Source: Acetobacteraceae bacterium (GTDB taxonomy: Bacteria; Pseudomonadota; Alphaproteobacteria; Acetobacterales; Acetobacteraceae). From it: a DNA stretch of 14,165 nt. The translations under genes were made by a program, and so were the position numbers. Each line of letters starts with the position of its first letter. Position 1 is the stretch's first letter. The DNA is taken from assembly GCA_030044345.1 (NCBI GenBank), contig JASHVY010000209.1:1-14165 (forward strand), given 5' to 3'. Shown one piece after another: positions 1-10,902 of the stretch. The notes below the pieces were generated by a model. That model worked only from the letters and a program-made list of their open reading frames with translations, was not told where the DNA came from and made no database searches.

Positions 1-668
1 CGCCAGGTCGCGCGCACTTCGGCATCCGTCGCTGTCGATTTGAGGCCGAGCACGGCATAGGGATCGGAGGTCTCGGTCCCGTGCCGGGGCGCGGTGCCGC
101 GCGCGCGGTTCCAGGCGGCCGCATCGAGCCCGAACGCCCGGTGCACGCGGGCGAGAAAGGCTTCCTCCCGGGCGTTTGCAGGCCCGTCCGCCCGCGCGAT
201 GACGAAGAGTGCCGCGAGCACCTCCTCGAGCGTGCCGCGATTGTCGCCGAAGGTCTGGGCAAGCTGCTCGGCGAACTCCTCATATCCGGATGCGCTTTCC
301 CGCGCCTGGTCGAAGAGGCGGCCGACCTGGTGGACCGATTCGGGCGGGATGCGGAAGTGGCGCTTGAAGGTCTCGATCTCGGCGCGATTCACCGGGCCGT
401 CGCACTTGGCGAGCTTGGCCGCGAGCACGACGACCGAGATCGCGAAGACTTCCTCGCGCCGGCCGAACAGGGCGGCGATGCGCGCCGGGCCGAGCGGCGA
501 GCGCGCGCCGCCAAAGGGGCCGCCGAACTGGCGTCCCATCTGGCGGCGCAGATCGCCGAGCGCGCCGGTATCCGCCGCGTGGCCGAGCGCGGCGCCGACG
601 ACGAAGCCGAACGGCCCTCCCATGGCCAGGCCCGCCATCCCGCCGATGATCTTGCCCCAATATCCCAT
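1..668 (-). CDS. djlA: DjlA-like membrane-anchored J-domain co-chaperone (C-terminus cut by window edge)
   Basis: The reading frame starts at an ATG whose first base is 668 and stays open to the left edge, so the last part of the J domain is missing. The N-terminus (MGYWGKIIGGMAGLAMGG, then FGFVVGAALGHA) closely resembles the single glycine-rich membrane segment of Escherichia coli DjlA. About residues 65-190 look like a TerB-type helical domain, with the paired acidic motifs CDGPVNRAE and ADGPANARE that recur in this fold. From residue 202 the sequence DPYAVLGLKSTATDAEVR is the start of a J domain; the HPD motif that would stimulate DnaK lies outside the window. The family acts as an inner-membrane DnaK co-chaperone. 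A short AAGGG lies just upstream as a weak ribosome binding site. It is divergent from the 5-oxoprolinase gene and separated from it by about 150 bases. Confidence 0.88.
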   Translation of the reverse strand, partial: MGYWGKIIGGMAGLAMGGPFGFVVGAALGHAADTGALGDLRRQMGRQFGGPFGGARSPLGPARIAALFGRREEVFAISVVVLAAKLAKCDGPVNRAEIETFKRHFRIPPESVHQVGRLFDQARESASGYEEFAEQLAQTFGDNRGTLEEVLAALFVIARADGPANAREEAFLARVHRAFGLDAAAWNRARGTAPRHGTETSDPYAVLGLKSTATDAEVRATW

Positions 669-818
669 GCTGCCCTTGTCGCTGAGCTTTTCAGCGTAGC
701 ATGCGGCGGTTGAGCGCGGCAAAACAGGCGGGCTTCGCCCGGTGTCGCTGCCGGACCCTTGCCCCGGGCGGCTTGCCTCTCCATCCTCCGCGCCCTTCAC
801 GAGGCAACGGATGGGGCA
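669..818. promoter_or_regulatory. Divergent intergenic region between the djlA-like gene and the 5-oxoprolinase gene
   Basis: This 150-base gap separates two divergently read genes and must hold promoters for both, but no convincing -35/-10 pair is visible. Two small perfect hairpins can be seen. One is CGCTGA/TCAGCG with a 5-base loop at 680-696, in the leader of the djlA-like gene. The other is CGGGC-TTC-GCCCG at 729-741, with no T-run after it. The exact regulatory role is not determined. Confidence 0.4.
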
Positions 819-4404
<3,586 letters not shown>

Positions 4405-4427
<23 letters not shown>

Positions 4428-7419
4428 GACGGTGCGATTCGGGCGCATCCTGTTTCTGTCCGTAGCGGTGATGATCGTCCTCGCGGTCGCCGCCGTGGCC
4501 GTGCTGCCCTCGGTGCTCGACTGGAACCGCTATCGCGGCACGCTCGAGCTTCTGGCCGGGGACGCACTCGGCCGGCCGGTGACGATTGCCGGCCCCGTCT
4601 CGCTCTCGATCCTGCCCGAGCCGATGCTGACCGCCTCGCGCGTGCGCGTCGACGGTGGAGAGGACGGGACACGCATCCTGGTTGCCGAGCTTCGGCTGCG
4701 CGTCGCCCTGATGCCGCTTCTCTCCGGGCGGGTGGATGCGAGCGAGCTCACGCTGCGCCAGCCCGATCTGCGCCTGCCCTGGCCGCCGCGCCTGGGCCTG
4801 CCTTTTGCCACGCCGCCATGGCTTGCCGCCCTCTCCGCGCGCATCGAGGATGGAACGATCGAGGCCGGCGGCCTCTCGCTCACGCATGTGAACGCGACCC
4901 TGACCGCCGGCCGGGGCAGCGAAGCGCTGGTGCTTTCGGGCACCGCCGCGATGGGCGCGAGTCTTTGGCAGCTCTCCTTGCGGCTCGGCGATCCGGAGCA
5001 GGACGGCAATGCCCCGATCGCGGCGAACCTGAGCGGCGCCGACGCGGCGGCGGGCATCGCCGCAAGCCTGGCGGGCGTGCTGCAACCCGATGGGCATATC
5101 CGCGGGCACGTCGTGATCGAAGGACCCGATCTCTCGCGGCTGATGGAAGCACCCCCCCTGCCCTTCCATGCCGACGGAACGATCCTGACCGGTTCGGAGG
5201 CCGTCCGCCTGACCGACCTTGCGTTGCGGCTCGGGGGAGCCTCGGTCATCGGCAGCGGGGTGCTCGCGCTCGCGCCGGGATTGCGGCTCAACCTCGCGCT
5301 CTCGGCGGTGGATGCGGTCCCGCTCGATCCCTGGCTCACGGTGCTGCGCACGGGGGGAGAGAGCCGCCTGCCGGTCGGGCTCACGCTCGACGCTTCGCGT
5401 GCGACACTGGCACGCGGGTTGCTGCAGGACGTGCGGCTGGCAGCGGTCTTTGCCCCCGGGGGCGCGCAAATCGGCGCCTTCCAGGCGATCCTGCCCGGCG
5501 GGGCCCGTTTCGCGGCCGAAGGGCAGCTCGCCCTCGCCCAAGGCCCCGCCTCAGGCCCCGTCCAAGGCCCCACCTCAGGCAACGCGCAAAGCGGCCACGT
5601 TGCGCAGAGCAATGGCGCAGCCTGGCAGTTCGTGGGAACCGCGCATCTGGACGCCCCGGCGCTCGATACGACGGCGCACTGGCTGGAAGCTGCGGCACCG
5701 GGGGTGGTGCCGCGGCTCGCCCCGCGCCTGCTGCGCGCGGCCGATCTCAGCGCGCGGGTGACGATCGACACCAGCCGGATCGCGCTCGAGGACATTGCCG
5801 GCACCTTCAATCAAAGCCATGTCGGTGGCGGCCTCAGCCTCGGGCTCGGCGGCACGCCCGCGATCAGCGCCGGACTCACGCTCGACCGGCTCGACCTCCG
5901 GCCATGGCTCTCCTGGTGGCAGAGCGAAACACTGCCGCTCGCCATGCTTCCCCGCCTCTTTGCCGGGATGGCGATAGAGCTTCGGCTTTCGGCCGGGCAG
6001 GCGACGCTGGGGGAGACGACACTCAGCAATCTCAACCTCGATGCCGCAACGGAAGGGGGACAGGTGATCCTGCGCCGGCTGGACGCGGCCATCGATGGCA
6101 TGCATGTCATCGCGTCCGGCGCGCTCGGCAACGGCGGCGTGATGACTGCGGGACAGCTCGCACTGACCGGCCCGGGCACGGCGGCAGCGGCGGCGCTGCT
6201 TCCCGCGCCGTTCGGACCGGCCCTCAGGCACTTGCAGGCGCCGATTTCCCTGGATGCAACGGCCGCGGGAGCGCCGAACGCACTCCATCTTTCCCTCAAT
6301 GCCACGCTCGGCGATCTGCGGGTGACGGCGGAGCCGGTCGTCAATCTGCGGAGCGGCGACTGGCAGGGGCCGGTGACGCTGCGTCATCCCGGGGCTGCCG
6401 AGCTGATGGTTGCGACCGGCCTGCCGGACCCGACACCGTGGCTGGGCCCGGGCTCGTTTTCCCTGATCGGCCAGATTGCGGGCGGCGCGGCGGCCTGGAC
6501 GATCGAGGATTTCCGCCTGATCGCCGGCACACTCACGGCGAGCGGCAGCCTTCATCTCAGCCTTGACCCGGAGGGGCCGACGATCTCCGGCGCGATCCGG
6601 GCAAATGCGCTGCCCGTGCCCGTGCCGGCGCCAAACGGTCGGGAACTGCTGCCCTTGGCGCTTCTTACGGGTTGGCGCGGCAATGTCCGCTTCGCGGCGG
6701 GGAAAGTGCTGGCCGGCCCGCACCCGTTGCTGGGCAATGCCGAAGGGAGGGTGAGCGCGGGGGATGGAGTGGTCTCACTCGAAGTGACCGGAAATCCGCC
6801 GGGTGGGGGCACCATGACGACGGTCCTGGGCGTTGACACCAGAGCCGAGGTGCCGCGCTTCCGGCTTGGGGCGGCATTCGGCGATGTTCGTCTCGCCGGG
6901 GGGGTGTTCCATATGCCGCTCGATCTCTCATCCGGCACGGTTTCGGGAACGCTCGGCTTCACCGGCGAGGGTTATGGCCCGGCGGCGCTGCTTGCGACCT
7001 TGAGCGGGAGCGCGGAACTCACGGGAGAGAACGGAACGGTTACAGGCTTCAGTCTCGGCGGTGTGCGGGCGGTGATGGCGGGCCAAGGGGTGGACGCGGG
7101 ACACGGGCTCGACAAGGCGCTGGGGGGCGGGACGAGCATGTTCTATCGGATTGTGCTGGAAGCGAAAGGGAATGCCGGACGGTTCACGCTCGAGAAGGCC
7201 GTGCTGAGCGGGGATGACGGGACGATCCGGGCGAGCGGGAATGTCGATCTGCCGGACGGGACCGAGGATCTGCGGCTTGCCCTCGCATCGCTGCCTGCGG
7301 GATCGCCGGAGATCATCCTGCGGCTTGCGGGGTCGATTTCCACGCCGCAAAGGCTGATCGAGATGACCGATGCGCTCGATTGGCTCGCGAAGAAAAATCA
7401 AGGCAAAACGGGGCATTAA
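4405..7419 (+). CDS. AsmA-family inner-membrane/periplasmic protein, 1004 residues
   Basis: One N-terminal membrane segment (about residues 12-34) is followed by a very long periplasmic region rich in beta-strand, as in AsmA-family proteins, which are thought to help lipid transport or outer-membrane assembly. Right after the segment, VLDWNRYRGTLELLAGDALGRP and ILPEPMLTASRVRVD form the AsmA N-terminal signature. About residues 840-1000 (SGTLGFTGEGYGPAAL, SGSAELTGENGTVTGFSL, GRFTLEKAVLSGDDGTIRAS) form the AsmA C-terminal domain. The start at 4405 lies inside the 5-oxoprolinase gene, 23 bases before its stop, with GGAGG at 4392-4396 spaced well for it. A GTG at 4432 after AGGCGGGG is a real alternative. 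The overlap suggests co-transcription with the oxoprolinase, although no shared pathway is obvious. A short tandem repeat lies at residues 379-394. The exact substrate is unknown. Confidence 0.85.
5539..5586 (+). repeat. In-frame tandem repeat, two 24-bp units (or four degenerate 12-bp units), inside the AsmA gene
   Basis: Two adjacent 24-bp units begin CAAGGCCCCNCCTCAGGC (5539-5562 and 5563-5586). They can also be read as four 12-bp units encoding QGPA, SGPV, QGPT and SGNA. The period is a multiple of three, so copy-number changes would keep the frame. The segment interrupts the beta-rich region between ALAQ and AQSGH, so it is probably a flexible loop. Confidence 0.8.
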
Positions 7420-7469
7420 TAGAAAAAGTGGGCGATGTGGGCGTACCGGAGGCCCCTTAAAAGTCCATC

Positions 7470-7646
7470 TCAGGAATTGGACGGTGCCGGCGCCCCTTCT
7501 CCGACCGCGAAAGCGAGCCGCACCAGGCAGCCTGCGGTCCCGTCCATGCCGGCACGATCTGCCTGTTCGGCCAATGTGATCAGCCGATCGATCAGCACCA
7601 GTGGGCTGAAGGAGGGGCAGAGCTCACACGTTTGAGGAAGAGGCAT
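7470..7646 (-). CDS. Hypothetical 58-residue protein downstream of the queuosine operon
   Basis: I do not recognise this gene. The ATG at 7646 is preceded on the minus strand by GGAGG with a 6-base spacer (GGAGGTACCCAATG), one of the best ribosome binding sites in the window. The frame is open further upstream to 7937, but that part runs antiphase through the ribbon-helix-helix gene and is Arg/Pro-rich, so it is taken as a shadow. The product begins MPLPQTCELCPSFSP. It has a predicted amphipathic helix around LIDRLITLAEQADRAG, a second helical stretch GCLVRLAFAVGEG, and a Pro/Ser tail. Three cysteines are present (7, 10, 40); the CELC pair could bind a metal, but this is not shown. It lies 59 bases after the ribbon-helix-helix gene on the same strand, so it may be the last gene of the tgt operon, and it converges with the AsmA gene. 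Confidence 0.55.
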   Translation of the reverse strand: MPLPQTCELCPSFSPLVLIDRLITLAEQADRAGMDGTAGCLVRLAFAVGEGAPAPSNS

Positions 7647-7691
7647 TGGGTACCTCCGCCGAGATCTTGCTGGCGGTATGTAGCCACTCAT

Positions 7692-7705
7692 TCCTTGCCC
7701 AAGGA
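7692..7705 (-). terminator. Weak hairpin after the ribbon-helix-helix gene
   Basis: TCCTTGCCCAAGGA forms a perfect 5-bp stem with a 4-base loop immediately past the stop codon of the ribbon-helix-helix gene. There is no T-run and the stem is short, so it is at best a weak or partial terminator between that gene and the 58-residue gene. Confidence 0.2.
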
Positions 7706-7927
7706 TTAACCCGAATGGGATGAATCCGGACGCTCGCGCAGCGCCCGGACGCGCAGCGCCGAGGCGAGGGAGCGCTTGGGCGGGCGATCGGCATCGGTTT
7801 CGGAGACGAGGGAGGAGAGCGAACGTCCGCGGAGGGCGGCAATGGCGGCCAGCGCCGCCCAGAATTCGGGCTCCAGCGCGACGCTGGTGCGATGCCCGGA
7901 GAGGGTGAAGCTGCGCTTTTCGAGCAT
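7706..7927 (-). CDS. Ribbon-helix-helix domain protein (RHH_4-like), 73 residues
   Basis: The sequence MLEKRSFTLSGHRTSVALEP, then FWAALAAIAALRGRSLSSLV, then RSLASALRVRALRE, matches the compact ribbon-helix-helix family found in alphaproteobacteria (Pfam RHH_4 type, from memory). The N-terminal beta-strand is KRSFTLSGHRTSVAL, followed by two helices. Such proteins are presumed dimeric DNA-binding regulators; the target is not known. The ATG at 7927 shares its A with the TGA stop of queG (TGATG), so translation is probably coupled. A TTG one codon upstream is a less likely start. Length is normal for the family. Its place at the end of the queuosine operon could mean operon autoregulation, but this is inference and no operator was identified. 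Confidence 0.8.
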   Translation of the reverse strand: MLEKRSFTLSGHRTSVALEPEFWAALAAIAALRGRSLSSLVSETDADRPPKRSLASALRVRALRERPDSSHSG

Positions 7928-8967
7928 CAAGCCACACTTTCGAGCCGTGCGAGGGCCCAGCCTGCCGCCTCGGCGACGACGGGATCGGGATCGGCGCGGA
8001 GGGGCTCGGCGGACGGAGCGAGTCTTTTGTCGCGCGAATTGCCGATGGCGATCAGGACATTGCGGACGAACCGGTTGCGGCCGATGCGCTTGATGGGCGA
8101 GGCCGGGAAGCGGGCGCGGAAGGCGGCATCATCGAGGGCGGCAAGCTCGGCGAGCATGGGCGCGGAGAGGTCGGGCCGGGCGGCGAGCTTCGCTTCCCGA
8201 CCGGAGGCGGCGAAGCGGTTCCAGGGACAGACGGCGAGGCAATCGTCACAGCCATAGATGCGATTGCCGATGGCCGGGCGGAATTCTTCCGGGATCGGGC
8301 CGCGATGCTCGATCGTGAGGTAGGAGATGCAGCGGCGCGCATCGAGCTTGTAGGGAGCGGGGAACGCATCGGTCGGGCAGGATTCGAGGCAGCTTCGGCA
8401 GGTGCCGCAGTGATTGGGGTGCGGCGGATCGGGCGTGAGGGCGAGCGTGGTGAAGATCTCGCCGAGGAAGAGCCAGCTTCCGTGGCGGCGCGAGACGAGA
8501 TTGGTGTGCTTGCCCTGCCAGCCGAGGCCGGCGCGCTCGGCGAGCGGTTTTTCCATCACCGGCGCGGTATCGACGAAGACCTTGACGGAGGCGCCGAAGC
8601 GGGCGGCGATGAAGCCGGCGAGCTCTTTGAGCTTGCCCTTGAGGATATCGTGATAATCCCGTCCGCGGGCATAGACCGAGATATTGCCGCGGTCTGCCTG
8701 AGCGAGCGCGGCGAGCGGATCTTCCTTCGGCGCATAGGAGAGGCCGACGGCGATGACGCTCCGCACCTCGGGCCAGAGTGTCTGGGGATCCGCCCGCTCC
8801 GGCTCGCGGCGGGCGAGCCAATCCATCTCGCCCTGGCTGCCCTCGGCGAGGAAATCCCTGAGCGCGGCGCGCTGCCGCGGGGCGAGCGCGGCGGTGGCGA
8901 AACCGACGGCATCGAAGCCGAGGGCGCGGGCACGGGCGCGGATGAGCTCTTCGCTATCCGCGGCCAC
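7927..8967 (-). CDS. queG: Epoxyqueuosine reductase QueG
   Basis: QueG carries out the last step of queuosine synthesis, reducing epoxyqueuosine to queuosine in tRNA with cobalamin and two [4Fe-4S] clusters. With a GTG start at 8967 the product is 346 residues, a usual length. All key features are present: FVDTAPVMEK with the presumed general acid Asp133; AGLGWQGKHTNLVS (from about 146); the ferredoxin-like cysteines C187, C190, C193 and C197 (CGTCRSCLESCP); and C213 with C240, C243 and C247 (GCDDCLAVCPWNRF). A short HEAT-like C-terminal tail (DPDPVVAEAAGWALARLES) is also seen. The frame extends upstream to 9105, but that stretch is Arg/Ser/Pro-rich and overlaps queF. The GTG start, 14 bases inside queF, gives the family N-terminus (SEELIRARARALGFDAVGF). 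The 3' end overlaps the ribbon-helix-helix gene by one base. Confidence 0.95.
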   Translation of the reverse strand: MAADSEELIRARARALGFDAVGFATAALAPRQRAALRDFLAEGSQGEMDWLARREPERADPQTLWPEVRSVIAVGLSYAPKEDPLAALAQADRGNISVYARGRDYHDILKGKLKELAGFIAARFGASVKVFVDTAPVMEKPLAERAGLGWQGKHTNLVSRRHGSWLFLGEIFTTLALTPDPPHPNHCGTCRSCLESCPTDAFPAPYKLDARRCISYLTIEHRGPIPEEFRPAIGNRIYGCDDCLAVCPWNRFAASGREAKLAARPDLSAPMLAELAALDDAAFRARFPASPIKRIGRNRFVRNVLIAIGNSRDKRLAPSAEPLRADPDPVVAEAAGWALARLESVA

Positions 8968-9403
8968 GATAGGGCGCGACCGCCTGGGAGGGCAGGAAAA
9001 GCCCGCCCGGCGGCTCCCCGGTTTGCCAGAAGACATCGATCGGGATGCCGCCGCGCGGATACCAGTAGCCGCCGATGCGGAGCCAGCGCGGCGCCACGGC
9101 GGCAACGGCGCGGCGCGCGATCATCATCGTGCAGGCCTCATGGAAGGCGCCATGGTTGCGGAAGCTTCCGAGAAACAGTTTCAACGATTTGCTCTCCAGC
9201 AGCCATGGGCCGGGAACATAATCGATGACGATATGGGCGAAATCGGGCTGCCCCGTGATCGGACAAAGAGCGGTGAATTCCGGGCAGGTGAAGCGGACGA
9301 CATAGGAAGCGGCCTCGTCCGGGTTGGGAACGCGCTCGAGCACGGCCTCCTCCGGGTTCAAAGGCAGCCCGACTTGCCGGCCGAGGAGGGTGGGTTCGTC
9401 CAT
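8954..9403 (-). CDS. queF: NADPH-dependent 7-cyano-7-deazaguanine reductase QueF
   Basis: QueF reduces the nitrile of preQ0 to the amine of preQ1 using NADPH, in the cytoplasm. The 149-residue product is the short unimodular form. The catalytic set is visible: Cys47 in ALCPITGQPDF forms the thioimide, Asp54 is the proton donor, and Glu89 in NHGAFHE binds substrate. All three have the same spacing as Bacillus subtilis Cys55/Asp62/Glu97. The QueF signature ESKSLKLFLGSFRNHGAFHE spans residues 70-89. The start is the ATG at 9403, whose A is the last base of the tgt stop codon (TGATG). An in-frame extension to 9457 would lie wholly inside tgt and is Arg-rich, so it is rejected. It overlaps queG by 14 bases. 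Tight packing with tgt and queG supports one queuosine operon. Confidence 0.95.
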   Translation of the reverse strand: MDEPTLLGRQVGLPLNPEEAVLERVPNPDEAASYVVRFTCPEFTALCPITGQPDFAHIVIDYVPGPWLLESKSLKLFLGSFRNHGAFHEACTMMIARRAVAAVAPRWLRIGGYWYPRGGIPIDVFWQTGEPPGGLFLPSQAVAPYRGRG

Positions 9404-10557
9404 CACGTTCGCTCTTTCCCGCGATCGTCCTTCCGGTGCGGGCCGGGATCTCCGCACGCCCAGGCCGCGCGCAGCGCGGCTTCATGCTCGGTGAGGTTTC
9501 CCGCGATGATCGCCGCGCGCAGGCCCCGCATCAGGGCCTGATAATAGTGCAGATTGTGCCGGGTGAGGAGCATCGCGCCGAGCATCTCGCCGGCCTTGAA
9601 GAGATGATGGAGATAGGCGCGGGCATGGCGGCGGCAGGTGGGACAGGCGCAGGCGGCATCGAGCGGAGCGGGATCGGCGGCGAAACGGGCGTTGCGGAGG
9701 TTGAAAATGCCGGCGGAGGTGAAGGCGCGGGCGGTGCGTCCGGCGCGCGTGGGGATGACGCAATCGAAGAGATCGATCCCGCGCGAGATCGCTGCGACGA
9801 GATCCTGCGGCGTGCCGACGCCCATGAGATAGCGGGGGCGGTCGAGCGGGAGCGCGGGCAGCGTGGCATCGAGCGTTGCGAGCATGCGGGCCTGGCCCTC
9901 GCCGACCGCGAGGCCGCCGATCGCATAGCCGTCGAACCCGAGGGCGGTGAGGGAGGCTGCGGATTGCAGGCGAAGCTCGGGATAGGTGCTGCCCTGGACG
10001 ATGCCGAAGAGGCCGTAGCCGCGGCGGGGCTCATAGGCCGCCCGCGAGCGCGCGGCCCAGCGCATGGAAAGCTCCATCGAGCGGCGGGCTGCTGGGAGCG
10101 TGGCCGGGAATTCGGTGCATTCATCGAGCACCATGGTGACGGTGGCATCGAGCAGGTGCTGGACGCGGACGGCGCGCTCGGGCGTGAGATCGATCCGGGC
10201 GCCGTCGATATGGGAGCGGAAGACGACGCCCTCCTCCGAGATTTTCCGCAAGGCGCCGAGGGACATCACCTGGAATCCGCCGGAATCGGTGAGGATGGGG
10301 CCGGGCCAGGCCATGAAGCGATGCAGGCCGCCGAGCGCGGCGATGCGTTCGGCGCCGGGGCGGAGCATGAGGTGATAGGCATTGGCGAGCACCATCTCGG
10401 CGCCGGTGGCGCGGACGGAGGCGGCTTCCATGCCCTTGACGGTGCCTTGGGTCCCGACCGGCATGAAGGCGGGCGTATGGACGGGGCCGTGGGCGGTTTC
10501 GAGCAGGCCGGCGCGGGCGGCGCCTTCCGTGGCGGCGAGGCGGAAAGGGAGGGTCAT
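9403..10557 (-). CDS. tgt: Queuine/preQ1 tRNA-ribosyltransferase (tRNA-guanine transglycosylase)
   Basis: Tgt exchanges guanine-34 for preQ1 in tRNAs with GUN anticodons (Asp, Asn, His, Tyr). The 384-residue protein has the full TIM-barrel set: HTPAFMPVGTQGTVKG near the N-terminus, Asp91 in TDSGGFQVMSLG, GLFGIVQGS, YAIGGLAVGEG for base recognition, and the nucleophile Asp265 in DLFDCVIPTRAGRTA. Zinc ligands C303, C305 and C308 (CACPTC) are followed by H334 (TRHNLHYY). The start is the ATG at 10557; no clear ribosome binding site precedes it (the leader is C-rich). It heads the queuosine operon and ends in a one-base TGATG overlap with queF. Its leader carries the compound palindromic repeat at 10575-10785. 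QueA, often a neighbour of tgt in related bacteria, is not seen here. Confidence 0.96.
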   Translation of the reverse strand: MTLPFRLAATEGAARAGLLETAHGPVHTPAFMPVGTQGTVKGMEAASVRATGAEMVLANAYHLMLRPGAERIAALGGLHRFMAWPGPILTDSGGFQVMSLGALRKISEEGVVFRSHIDGARIDLTPERAVRVQHLLDATVTMVLDECTEFPATLPAARRSMELSMRWAARSRAAYEPRRGYGLFGIVQGSTYPELRLQSAASLTALGFDGYAIGGLAVGEGQARMLATLDATLPALPLDRPRYLMGVGTPQDLVAAISRGIDLFDCVIPTRAGRTARAFTSAGIFNLRNARFAADPAPLDAACACPTCRRHARAYLHHLFKAGEMLGAMLLTRHNLHYYQALMRGLRAAIIAGNLTEHEAALRAAWACGDPGPHRKDDRGKERT

Positions 10558-10574
10558 GGGGGCCGGGGTTTAAA

Positions 10575-10785
10575 GCGTGATGACCGGAGGTGGGAACACC
10601 GGAGGTCTGAATCACGCGAGAAAACAAAGACCGAGAGCGGGATGGGGGAACGTGAGCGATTCCATCCCGCGCGAGGGCGTGATGACCGGAGGTGGAATCA
10701 CCGCAGGTCTGCACAGGTCTGGATCACGCGAGAAAACAAATGGCCGGAGCGGGTTACGTGAGCGAAAGCAAACGCATCCCGCTCC
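10575..10785. repeat. Compound palindromic direct repeat, two copies with 102-bp period (modules A-B-A-B)
   Basis: Copy 1 starts at 10575 and copy 2 at 10677. Module A (10575-10617 and 10677-10729) is bounded by perfect 7-bp inverted repeats GCGTGAT/ATCACGC and begins GCGTGATGACCGGAGGTGG in both copies. It is followed in both by GAGAAAACAAA. Module B is another palindrome around a conserved ACGTGAGCGA. In copy 1 the arms are GCGGGATGG/CCATCCCGC (10637-10645, 10662-10670). In copy 2 they are GGAGCGGG/CCCGCTCC (10746-10753, 10778-10785). Copy 2 of module A holds a 10-base duplication (CAGGTCTGCA, then CAGGTCTG). Arms are conserved while loops vary, as expected for dispersed palindromic elements or structured RNA. 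It ends about 17 bases before the tgt start codon. Confidence 0.85.
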
Positions 10786-10851
10786 AGCCTGGCAGGGTGG
10801 CGCTTGGAACCTTCGCGGGAAGGCGATGCTGGCGGCGGCCGGGGGCGCGCA

Positions 10852-10886
10852 TTGTTTTGGGCATCAGATGATGATAAATTCATGCC
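10852..10886 (+). promoter_or_regulatory. Likely vapBC promoter and possible operator
   Basis: TTGTTT at 10852-10857 and TAAATT at 10875-10880 are spaced by 17 bases and would start transcription about 15 bases before vapB. The segment is the AT-richest nearby, in a very GC-rich setting. An imperfect dyad GGCAT/ATGCC (10860-10864 and 10882-10886) spans the -10 element and could be the VapB-VapC autoregulatory operator; this part is inference. Confidence 0.4.
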
Positions 10887-10902
10887 TGCGGGAGATGGAC
10901 CC

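Larger units (their letters stand above)
10558..10902. other. Gene-free 345-bp region between tgt and vapB
   Basis: This region separates tgt (minus) from vapB (plus). Positions 10575-10785 are filled by the A-B-A-B palindromic repeat described separately. Positions 10786-10850 hold GC-rich sequence with nothing I can identify, and 10851-10902 hold a relatively AT-rich promoter-like segment and the vapB ribosome binding site. Open frames that cross it on both strands translate the repeat and look non-coding. Confidence 0.7.

Noticed and set aside
759..818. Upstream ATG extension of the 5-oxoprolinase
   Set aside because: The 20 extra residues are not family-like, and the usual N-terminus begins at the ATG at 819.
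8968..9105. N-terminal extension of QueG
   Set aside because: Arg/Ser/Pro-rich and wholly within queF; the family N-terminus fits the GTG start at 8967.
8305..9228. 307-residue open frame on the plus strand
   Set aside because: It is antisense to queG and queF, which both have full catalytic residue sets.
10637..10670. Rho-independent terminator
   Set aside because: The stem is good but no T-run follows on either strand, and the structure is repeated as part of the larger element.
9436..10761. 441-residue open frame on the plus strand
   Set aside because: It is antisense to tgt, whose motifs are complete, and its end translates the palindromic repeat; composition is Gly/Glu/Ala-rich shadow.
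10575..10785. CRISPR array
   Set aside because: Only two long, internally palindromic copies with related, not unique, intervening sequence, and no cas genes.
10558..10800. preQ1 riboswitch in the tgt leader
   Set aside because: No compact A-rich preQ1 aptamer-like hairpin is visible; the leader is filled by the compound repeat, which resembles no queuosine riboswitch I know.
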